Assembly (NCBI GenBank): GCA_030040215.1
Contig: JASHUD010000112.1
Span: 1-7,972 of the forward strand
DNA: 7,972 bases
Origin: Methylovirgula sp.
Lineage (GTDB): Bacteria > Pseudomonadota > Alphaproteobacteria > Rhizobiales > Beijerinckiaceae
Direction of reading: 5' to 3'
Within the stretch, counting starts at the first letter, position 1. Each line of letters begins with the position of its first letter. Under the pieces are notes generated by a model. The model was not told where the DNA came from. It ran no database searches and was given only the letters and a program-made list of their open reading frames with translations. The position numbers and the translations under genes were made by a program. Positions 1 through 5,356 of the stretch are shown here, in pieces.

Positions 1-210
1 CATTGCCTTGCCGGCCATGTCGCGGCCGAAGGCGCGCATGCCGAGGTTCTGCTTCGGCTTGGCAAGCGGCCGCTCATCGATTTTGGCATGCGGCTTGGGG
101 AAGCGAGCGGCGCGGCGCTTGCGGCCGGCCTCGTCAAAGCGGCGTTGGCCTGCCATCGCGGCATGGCGACCTTTGCCGAGGCGAGCGTCGCCAAGAAGAT
201 CGAACCCTAG
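1..210 (+). CDS. cobT: CobT C-terminus (nicotinate-nucleotide--dimethylbenzimidazole phosphoribosyltransferase), partial
   Basis: Reading from base 1 gives 69 codons ending in TAG at 208-210; the start lies left of the window. CobT transfers phosphoribose from nicotinate mononucleotide to dimethylbenzimidazole, giving alpha-ribazole phosphate for the lower ligand of cobalamin; it is cytosolic. What can be seen is a GHVAAEGAH stretch, then a DFGMRLGEASGAALA motif and a closing MATFAEASV motif, the typical C-terminal signature of the family. The Glu of LGEASG, 35 residues from the end, matches the position of the proposed catalytic base of Salmonella CobT (Glu317 of 356). The gene is convergent with ispDF and the two stops overlap on CTAG at 207-210. 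No terminator is visible after the stop. Two other plus-strand frames are open here but give arginine- and proline-rich nonsense. The identification rests on the C-terminal motifs alone. Confidence 0.88.
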   Translation, partial: HCLAGHVAAEGAHAEVLLRLGKRPLIDFGMRLGEASGAALAAGLVKAALACHRGMATFAEASVAKKIEP

Positions 211-1409
211 TCCCCGGTCGGCAGGCGCACCGTCGCGATCGCCAGCGCCGCGATCCCTTCTTCGCGGCCGAGCGAGCCGAGACGTTCCGAAGTAGTGGCT
301 TTCACCGCCACGCGCGTTTCGGAAACCCCAGCGATCTTGGCGACGCTGGCGCGGATCGCGTCGCGATAGGGACCGATCTTCGGCCGCTCGCCGATCAGCA
401 TCGCATCGACATGCGCGAGCATGCCGCCACGCGCGCGCAGCTTCCCGAGCGCCGCGGTGAGAAAGATCGAGGAAGCGGCGCCCCGCCACTGCGGATCGGA
501 AGGCGGGAAATGGCTGCCGATATCGCCGTCGCCGAGGGCGCCGAGGACCGCATCGGTGATCGCATGCAGCAGGACGTCGGCATCCGAATGGCCGACCAAC
601 GAATGATCGTGCGGGATCTTCACGCCGCCGATCCAGACGTGATCGCCGGGGCCAAGGGCGTGGATATCGAAACCCTGGCCGGTGCGCACGTCGGGCAGTT
701 CACGCAGAAGTCTTGCCTCGGCGCGCGCAAAATCTTGCGTGTCGGTGATCTTCATATTTTCGCGCTCGCCCTCGAAGACATAGACCGCATGTCCCGCCCA
801 TTCGGCGATCGCCGCGTCGTCCGTCAAGCCGGTTTGCCCCGCTTGCGCGGCTTTGCGATGCGCCGCGAGGATGAGATCGAAGGCGAAGGCCTGCGGAGTC
901 TGGACGCTGCGCAAGGTTTCACGCCGCGGCGTCGCAATGATGCGCGTCGTTGCGTCGACTTGCTTGACCGTATCGGTGAGCGGAAGACCGGGAACGGCTG
1001 CGCCATGCCGCGACGCCGCGTCATGGGCGCGCGCCAAAAGTTCGGCGCTGACAAACGGCCGGGCGCCGTCGTGGATCAGCACGATGCCCGGCGGATCTTC
1101 TTGCGCCAGCGCCTCGAGCCCGAGGCGGACGCTGTCTTGGCGCAGTTCGCCGCCGAAGGCGGGCGGCAAAAGGCGCTCAAGATCCGCCGTCTCCAGATCG
1201 GCAACAGCCCGTTCGTAGGCAGTTAGATCGTCGCGATGAATCGCTGCCTTGAGGCGCGCCGTCGGCGCTGCCTTCAAAAGTGTGGATAAAGTCCAGGCGA
1301 TGAGCGGCTTGCCGGCAAGTGGCCGATATTGTTTCGGAACTCCAGGTCCGGCGCGTGAACCGCGCCCGGCGGCAACCACCAAAATGGCAAAGTCCGTGGT
1401 TTTGCTCAT
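207..1409 (-). CDS. ispDF: IspDF, bifunctional MEP-pathway enzyme (MEP cytidylyltransferase / MEcPP synthase)
   Basis: The 400-residue protein joins two enzymes of non-mevalonate isoprenoid synthesis. The N-terminal IspD part (about 5-235) makes CDP-methylerythritol from MEP and CTP; the C-terminal IspF part (about 241-397) cyclises CDP-ME 2-phosphate to MEcPP. IspD marks are the CTP-binding AAGRGSRAG..PKQY (Arg19, Lys26), HDGARPFV at 113-120, TDTVKQV near 145 and RSVQTPQAF near 167. IspF marks are GFDIH (Asp248, His250) and HSDADVLLH (His282) as metal ligands, GDIGSHFPPSD near 295 and KATTSE at 370-375. In the last motif, LGSLGREEG has Ser379 where Phe is usual. The fusion and its length are typical of alphaproteobacteria. 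I chose ATG 1407-1409 because it puts the IspD motif at the normal distance; an in-frame TTG at 1461-1463 would add 18 residues unlike the family. The only close Shine-Dalgarno is AGAGG one base before ATG; AAGGGA lies about 12 bases upstream. The gene is divergent from dusB. Confidence 0.96.
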   Translation of the reverse strand: MSKTTDFAILVVAAGRGSRAGPGVPKQYRPLAGKPLIAWTLSTLLKAAPTARLKAAIHRDDLTAYERAVADLETADLERLLPPAFGGELRQDSVRLGLEALAQEDPPGIVLIHDGARPFVSAELLARAHDAASRHGAAVPGLPLTDTVKQVDATTRIIATPRRETLRSVQTPQAFAFDLILAAHRKAAQAGQTGLTDDAAIAEWAGHAVYVFEGERENMKITDTQDFARAEARLLRELPDVRTGQGFDIHALGPGDHVWIGGVKIPHDHSLVGHSDADVLLHAITDAVLGALGDGDIGSHFPPSDPQWRGAASSIFLTAALGKLRARGGMLAHVDAMLIGERPKIGPYRDAIRASVAKIAGVSETRVAVKATTSERLGSLGREEGIAALAIATVRLPTGD

Positions 1410-1463
1410 GCCTCTGGGGGATCCCTTTTGGGCTGTCCTCCCGTTTTTTGGCACCCACGTCAA

Positions 1464-1469
1464 ATTCTA
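1464..1469 (-). promoter_or_regulatory. Candidate -10 box for ispDF
   Basis: The minus strand reads TAGAAT, five of six matches to the sigma-70 -10 consensus, about 55 bases upstream of the ispDF ATG. The best upstream -35-like hexamer, TTGTCG, is about 20 bases away, which is too long for a strong promoter. This is a weak candidate. Confidence 0.25.
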
Positions 1470-1503
1470 GCTGAAACGCTGCCTTGGTACGACAATGTCC
1501 CTG

Positions 1504-1519
1504 TTGTGGCATTGCACAA
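1504..1519. repeat. Inverted repeat over the dusB -35 region
   Basis: TTGTG (1504-1508) and CACAA (1515-1519) are perfect inverted arms around a six-base centre. The dyad covers the candidate -35 box, so it could be an operator. A second overlapping dyad pairs CAATG (1493-1497) with CATTG (1510-1514). The outward order of bases does not match the NtrC site type TGCAC...GTGCA. Five-base arms can arise by chance, so the functional reading is weak. Confidence 0.3.
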
Positions 1520-1531
1520 AATGATTATGAT
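1504..1531 (+). promoter_or_regulatory. Candidate dusB-ntrBC promoter with possible leaderless start
   Basis: TTGTGG at 1504-1509 and TATGAT at 1526-1531 are 16 bases apart and could serve as -35 (three of six matches) and -10 (five of six). A transcript would begin six or seven bases after the -10 box, at about 1538, the A of the dusB ATG. No Shine-Dalgarno precedes that ATG, which fits a leaderless message. The call is by eye and no start-site data support it. Confidence 0.4.
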
Positions 1532-1537
1532 GTAAGC

Positions 1538-2548
1538 ATGAGCCAGCGTGATGAATTTCTAGGCAGCGAGGGTCTGTCGGTGGGTCCATTGCGGCTCAAG
1601 GGGCGGGCTTTTCTCGCGCCTATGGCGGGGTTGACGGATCTTGGCATGCGCCGTTTGGCGCAACGGTTCGGCGCGGCATTGACGGTAACGGAGATGCTCG
1701 ACAGCGAATTCTATGCGGGCGGCAATCGTGAGACCGCGGTGCGCGCCGAGGGGGCGGGGCTCGATCTTCACGTGGTTCAGATCGCCGGCTGCCGTCCTGA
1801 ACCGCTGGCCGAGGCGGCGCGGCTCGGCGAGGCCGCTGGCGCCGCAATGATCGACATCAACATGGGCTGTCCGGCAAAGCGCGTCACCGGCGGAGCGGCG
1901 GGGTCGGCGCTCATGCGCGATCTCGATCTGGCGATCGCTCTCATCCGCGCCGTCTTGGCGGCCGTGAAGGTTCCGGTGTCGCTCAAGATGCGGCTTGGGT
2001 GGGACGGGGCGGGGCTGAATGCACCGGAACTCGCGCGCCGCGCCGAGGCCGAGGGCATTGCCATGCTGACCGTGCATGGCCGCACGCGCTGCCAATTTTT
2101 CGCCGGCAAAGCCGATTGGGCGGCGATCCGCAAGGTCAGAGAGGCGACCGTGCTGCCGCTCGTCGCCAACGGCGACTGCACGAGCGACGCAGATGCGAGC
2201 ATGATGCTTGCGGCTTCGGGCGCCGATGCGGTGATGATCGGCCGCGCCGCCGTCGGCCGCCCGTGGCTGGTCGGCGAAGTGGCGCGGCATCTCGCTAAGA
2301 CGCCGGCTCCAGCGCCGAACGCGGCTGAGCGCTGCGCGGCGGCGCTCGAACATTATCGGACGTTGCTTTCTCTGTTCGGCAAAGAACAAGGGCTGCGCCA
2401 TGCCCGCAAACATCTCTCCGCTTACGCGATGCAGTCGCGCCGCGCCGACACGGCAGCGTTGCGTACCCGGCTCGTTACGAGCGAGAGCCCGGCCGAGGTC
2501 GAGTCCATTCTCTCGAATCTGTTTGTAGCCGAAAGGGCGGCGGCATGA
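1538..2548 (+). CDS. dusB: tRNA-dihydrouridine synthase DusB (NifR3 family)
   Basis: The 336-residue cytosolic flavoprotein reduces uridines in tRNA to dihydrouridine using FMN and NADPH. The N-terminal TIM barrel opens with RAFLAPMAGLTD near 23-34, the usual FMN-binding start. DINMGCPAKRV at 107-116 holds the catalytic Cys111. SLKMRLG (Lys150), VHGRTR (His180), VANGD at 209-213 and MIGRAAVGRPW at 233-243 are the flavin and phosphate contacts of the family. A short helical tRNA-binding domain follows, with KHLSAYA. I chose ATG at 1538: the frame runs up to a TTG at 1484, but the extra 18 residues (MVRQCPCCGIAQND...) do not resemble the family. No Shine-Dalgarno precedes 1538. The 3' end overlaps ntrB in ATGA, the arrangement long known as nifR3-ntrB-ntrC in Rhodobacter and rhizobia. 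The family is certain; DusB over DusA or DusC rests on the motifs and the ntr context. Confidence 0.95.
   Translation: MSQRDEFLGSEGLSVGPLRLKGRAFLAPMAGLTDLGMRRLAQRFGAALTVTEMLDSEFYAGGNRETAVRAEGAGLDLHVVQIAGCRPEPLAEAARLGEAAGAAMIDINMGCPAKRVTGGAAGSALMRDLDLAIALIRAVLAAVKVPVSLKMRLGWDGAGLNAPELARRAEAEGIAMLTVHGRTRCQFFAGKADWAAIRKVREATVLPLVANGDCTSDADASMMLAASGADAVMIGRAAVGRPWLVGEVARHLAKTPAPAPNAAERCAAALEHYRTLLSLFGKEQGLRHARKHLSAYAMQSRRADTAALRTRLVTSESPAEVESILSNLFVAERAAA
2532..2537 (+). promoter_or_regulatory. ntrB ribosome binding site inside dusB
   Basis: AAAGGG lies seven bases before the ntrB ATG, inside the last codons of dusB. Together with the ATGA stop/start overlap at 2545-2548, it suggests ntrB can be initiated both by re-initiating and by new ribosomes. 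Confidence 0.55.
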
Positions 2549-3711
2549 GCGCGACCGATTCCTCGACCAACGGCTCCGCCCAGGTTGAAGCGCGCAGAGC
2601 GGGAAGCGCGGAATTCGGCGGCGGCGCATTGAAGATCCTCAATGCGCTGCCGCATCCGGTGCTGGCGCTGGCCGTCGACGGATTCGTGATCGAAGCCAAC
2701 GTGGCCGCCGAAATCTTCTTCGGCGTCAGCCGCTCGATCCTGCTGCAGCAGACGCTGGCCAATTTGTTGCCCTACGATTCGGTGCTGCTGTCGCTCGTCG
2801 ATCAGGTGAAGGCGACCGGCGCGGCGATCATCGAATACCGGGTCGACCTCGGGATACCGCGGCTGGGTACGGAGAAAATGGTCGACCTCTTCGTGATGCC
2901 GCTTACCGACGCGGGGGAAGGCGTGGTCGTCATGCTGCAAGAGCGCGCCATGGCGGAGAAAATGGATCGTCAGCTGAACCATCGCGGCGCGGCGCGCTCG
3001 GTTTCGGCCATGGCGGCCATGCTCGGCCATGAAATCAAAAACCCGCTGTCGGGGATTCGCGGCGCCGCACAATTATTGGAAGCGGAAATTAGCGACGGCG
3101 ATCGCGCTTTGACCCGGCTGATCTGCGAGGAAACCGACCGGATCGTCAAACTGGTCGATCGGATGGACGCGTTTTCCGACAATCGTCCGCTGGAGCGCGA
3201 GAGCGTCAACATTCATACCGTGCTCGACCACGTCAAACGCATCGCGCAGGCGGGATTTGCGCGCAATATCCGCATCACCGAGAGTTATGATCCGTCGCTG
3301 CCCCCGGTGCTGGGCAACCGCGATCAGCTCATCCAGATATTTTTGAATCTCGTGAAAAACGCCGCAGAGGCGATTGGCGAGCGCGTTGACGGCGAAATCG
3401 AACTCTCGACGGCGTTCCGTCCCGGCGTTCGGCTCAAACTTTCGACGTCCGATACAGCCGTGAGCCTGCCGCTGCAGTTCGGCGTTCGCGACAACGGTCC
3501 GGGCGTTCCGCCCGAGATCCGCCCGCATCTCTTCGAGCCTTTTGTGACGACCAAGGCGACGGGAAATGGCCTCGGACTTGCACTAGTGGCCAAGATCATC
3601 GGCGATCACGGCGGAACCATCGAATGCGAATCACAGCCGCGGCGGACGATCTTCAGAGTCCTGATGCCGATGTATGCGCTGCGCGACGGCCGTAGCTTCA
3701 AGCTAAAATAG
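2545..3711 (+). CDS. ntrB: Nitrogen regulation sensor histidine kinase NtrB (GlnL)
   Basis: The 388-residue soluble kinase phosphorylates NtrC under nitrogen limitation and dephosphorylates it when PII protein signals nitrogen excess. There is no membrane segment or signal peptide. A PAS domain spans about 28-130. The HisKA domain carries GHEIKNPLSGIRGAAQ with phospho-acceptor His162. The ATPase domain shows the N box NLVKNAAEA at 268-276, the G1 box DNGPGVP at 316-322, the F box LFEPFVTTK at 329-337 and the G2 box GNGLGLAL at 340-347. A stretch of about 20 residues before the G1 box (RPGVRLKL..VSLPLQF) is typical of alphaproteobacterial NtrB. The ATG overlaps the dusB stop and has a good Shine-Dalgarno. 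Only 36 bases separate it from ntrC, its evident partner. All catalytic motifs are intact. Confidence 0.97.
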   Translation: MSATDSSTNGSAQVEARRAGSAEFGGGALKILNALPHPVLALAVDGFVIEANVAAEIFFGVSRSILLQQTLANLLPYDSVLLSLVDQVKATGAAIIEYRVDLGIPRLGTEKMVDLFVMPLTDAGEGVVVMLQERAMAEKMDRQLNHRGAARSVSAMAAMLGHEIKNPLSGIRGAAQLLEAEISDGDRALTRLICEETDRIVKLVDRMDAFSDNRPLERESVNIHTVLDHVKRIAQAGFARNIRITESYDPSLPPVLGNRDQLIQIFLNLVKNAAEAIGERVDGEIELSTAFRPGVRLKLSTSDTAVSLPLQFGVRDNGPGVPPEIRPHLFEPFVTTKATGNGLGLALVAKIIGDHGGTIECESQPRRTIFRVLMPMYALRDGRSFKLK

Positions 3712-3734
3712 GGCGGCGCAGGCAAAGGACGCTC

Positions 3735-3739
3735 GGGAG
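3735..3739 (+). promoter_or_regulatory. ntrC ribosome binding site
   Basis: GGGAG lies eight bases before ATG 3748. It decides the start, because the alternative GTG at 3739 begins inside this motif and has no Shine-Dalgarno of its own. Confidence 0.6.
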
Positions 3740-3747
3740 TGTTGGCG

Positions 3748-5217
3748 ATGGGAGGAAACATCCTCGTAGCCGATGATGACGCGGCGATACGGACGGTCCT
3801 GAGCCAGGCCCTGTCGCGCGTCGGCTATGAGGTGCGCACGACCGGCACCGCCGCAACGCTTTGGCGCTGGGTGCAAGCCGGCGAAGGCGACCTGGTGATC
3901 ACCGATGTCGTCATGCCGGACGATAATGCGTTCGAGCTGTTGCCGCGGATGAAGAAACTGCGGCCGGAGTTGCCGATCATCGTCATGAGCGCGCAAAACA
4001 CGTTCATGACGGCAATCAAGGCCTCGGAACGCGGAGCTTACGATTATCTGCCGAAGCCGTTCGACCTGCGCGAGCTTGTTGCCATCGTCGGGCGCGCCCT
4101 GAGCGAGCCCAAGGGCCGCGCCAAACCTTCGGCGCCCACCGATCTCGAAGGCATGCCGGTTGTCGGCCGCTCCCCCGCCATGCAGGAGATCTACCGAGTC
4201 CTGGCCCGCCTCATGCAGACCGACCTCACGGTGATGATCACCGGCGAGTCGGGGACCGGCAAGGAGCTCGTCGCGCGCGCCCTGCACGATTACGGCAAGC
4301 GCAAAGCAGGCCCGTTCGTCGCCATCAACATGGCGGCGATCCCTCGCGATCTCATCGAGAGCGAGTTGTTCGGGCACGAAAAGGGGGCGTTCACCGGCGC
4401 CAACCAAAGATCGGCCGGCCGTTTCGAGCAGGCGGAAGGCGGTACGCTCTTCCTTGACGAGATCGGCGACATGCCGATGGAAGCGCAAACCCGGCTGCTG
4501 CGCGTCCTTCAGGAGGGCGAGTATACGACGGTCGGCGGCCGCACGCCGATCAAGACCAATGTCCGGATTATTGCCGCGAGCAACAAGGATCTGCGCAATC
4601 TCATTCATCAGGGACTCTTCCGCGAGGACCTGTTCTTCCGCCTCAACGTCGTGCCGCTGCGCCTGCCGCCGTTGCGCGAGCGGGCGGAAGACGTTCCCGA
4701 CCTCGTGCACCATTTCTTCGCGCTCGCCGCGGCCGAGGGCCTGCCGCTGAAACATATCGAACCGGCGGCGCTCGAACGGCTGAAACGGCACCGATGGCCG
4801 GGCAACATCCGCGAGCTTGAGAATCTCGTGCGCCGCCTGGCGGCCCTTTATCCGCAGGAGACGATTTCGGAACAGCTGGTGGACGCCGAGCTCTCCGCCG
4901 ATTCCTCGCCGTTCCTTTCAACCTATGCGCAACGGCCGCTCGGCGAAGACCGCAAGGATCCGGAACGCCCCGAGACGCTGGCGCTTGCCGTCGAACGCCA
5001 CCTCAACGAACTCTTCCGGACCTATGGAGAAAGTCTGCCGCCGCCGGGCATCTACCATCGCGTCTTGCGCGAACTGGAATATCCGCTGATCTCGGCGGTG
5101 CTCGCCGTGACCCGCGGCAATCAGATCAAAGCGGCGGAACTGCTCGGCCTCAACCGCAACACGTTGCGCAAGAAAGTCAAAGACCTCGACATCCGGCTGA
5201 TGCGTCTGCCCCGGTGA
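3748..5217 (+). CDS. ntrC: Nitrogen regulation response regulator NtrC (GlnG), sigma-54 activator
   Basis: The 489-residue activator turns on sigma-54 promoters of nitrogen-scavenging genes once phosphorylated by NtrB. The receiver domain (1-120) has the acidic triad residues in VADDD (9-11), phospho-acceptor Asp53 in VITDVVMP, and Lys103 in YLPKPF. The AAA+ domain (about 135-370) has Walker A GESGTGKE at 166-173, the sigma-54-contacting GAFTGA loop at 213-218, Walker B TLFLDEIGD at 233-241 and arginine-finger region FREDLFFRLNV near 291-301. RHRWPGNIRELENL follows. The C-terminal Fis-type helix-turn-helix (about 453-482) reads TRGNQIKAAELLGLNRNTLRKK. The start is ATG 3748, preceded at eight bases by GGGAG (3735-3739); in-frame GTG 3739 and TTG 3742 sit on or next to that Shine-Dalgarno. 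It lies 36 bases after ntrB, so co-transcription is likely. Every activator motif is present, including intact GAFTGA. Confidence 0.97.
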   Translation: MGGNILVADDDAAIRTVLSQALSRVGYEVRTTGTAATLWRWVQAGEGDLVITDVVMPDDNAFELLPRMKKLRPELPIIVMSAQNTFMTAIKASERGAYDYLPKPFDLRELVAIVGRALSEPKGRAKPSAPTDLEGMPVVGRSPAMQEIYRVLARLMQTDLTVMITGESGTGKELVARALHDYGKRKAGPFVAINMAAIPRDLIESELFGHEKGAFTGANQRSAGRFEQAEGGTLFLDEIGDMPMEAQTRLLRVLQEGEYTTVGGRTPIKTNVRIIAASNKDLRNLIHQGLFREDLFFRLNVVPLRLPPLRERAEDVPDLVHHFFALAAAEGLPLKHIEPAALERLKRHRWPGNIRELENLVRRLAALYPQETISEQLVDAELSADSSPFLSTYAQRPLGEDRKDPERPETLALAVERHLNELFRTYGESLPPPGIYHRVLRELEYPLISAVLAVTRGNQIKAAELLGLNRNTLRKKVKDLDIRLMRLPR

Positions 5218-5356
5218 TCCGCCCCGGAAATGTCGCAATTCCGCAACAGCGTGGTTTTTTAGCAACTCCCGGAAGCCCGTCGCCCGCCGGGCGATAGTCG
5301 GGCGCAATCCGGTCTCTTGCGGCGGTCCACAACCGCGTCTCCAGGTGCCGAGCCGG
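5218..5356 (+). promoter_or_regulatory. ntrC-ntrY intergenic region with hairpins and a T run
   Basis: This is the only gap of more than 40 bases within the plus-strand block. It holds three inverted repeats: CGGAA/TTCCG at 5225-5243, TCGCCC/GGGCGA with a three-base loop at 5280-5294, and GCGGT/ACCGC at 5322-5336. A T6 run at 5255-5260 follows a short bulged stem at about 5241-5253, a poor match to an intrinsic terminator. The stronger 5280-5294 hairpin has no T run after it. I see no convincing -35/-10 pair and no sigma-54 site. No reading frame here is credible. A partial transcription stop or an ntrY leader is possible. Confidence 0.35.
5280..5294. repeat. Perfect 6-bp hairpin in the ntrC-ntrY gap
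   Basis: TCGCCC at 5280-5285 and GGGCGA at 5289-5294 pair around a GCC loop. The stem is GC-rich and stable for its size. Without a T tract it is not a standard terminator; it could stabilise an mRNA end or simply reflect high GC content. Confidence 0.4.

Larger units (their letters stand above)
1410..1537. promoter_or_regulatory. Divergent ispDF / dusB promoter region
   Basis: This 128-base gap must hold the start signals for both ispDF (leftward) and the dusB-ntr block (rightward). It is visibly richer in A and T than its surroundings. Toward dusB there is a TATGAT box at 1526-1531. Toward ispDF there is TAGAAT on the minus strand (plus-strand bases 1464-1469), which would give a leader of about 48 bases, but it lacks a well-spaced -35 box. 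Two overlapping inverted repeats lie at 1493-1514 and 1504-1519. The region's regulatory role is inferred from its position; the individual boxes are read by eye. Confidence 0.6.

Noticed and set aside
3..1226. 407-codon plus-strand frame opposite ispDF, and smaller plus-strand frames there
   Set aside because: The long frame has the same register relation to ispDF and an arginine-rich product without motifs. It also runs over the end of cobT in a different frame.
1449..1464. Sigma-54 promoter upstream of dusB
   Set aside because: TGGCACC at 1449-1455 is a good -24 element, but the bases at the -12 position read TCAA in place of TTGC. TGGTACG at 1485-1491 likewise lacks a GC at -12.
1484..1537. 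Longer dusB starting at TTG 1484
   Set aside because: The added residues do not resemble DusB N-termini, the segment holds the promoter-like boxes and dyads, and 1538 is the first ATG.
1559..2629. 356-codon antisense frame opposite dusB
   Set aside because: It is in codon register with dusB and explained by avoidance of TTA, CTA and TCA. The protein is low-complexity Arg/His-rich.
3703..4791. 362-codon antisense frame opposite ntrC
   Set aside because: It has the same codon-register relation and composition, with no family resemblance. NtrC motifs on the plus strand are complete.
5241..5260. Intrinsic terminator after ntrC
   Set aside because: The T6 run is preceded only by a stem of three or four pairs with a bulge, too weak for a confident call. 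I kept it only as a note on the gap.
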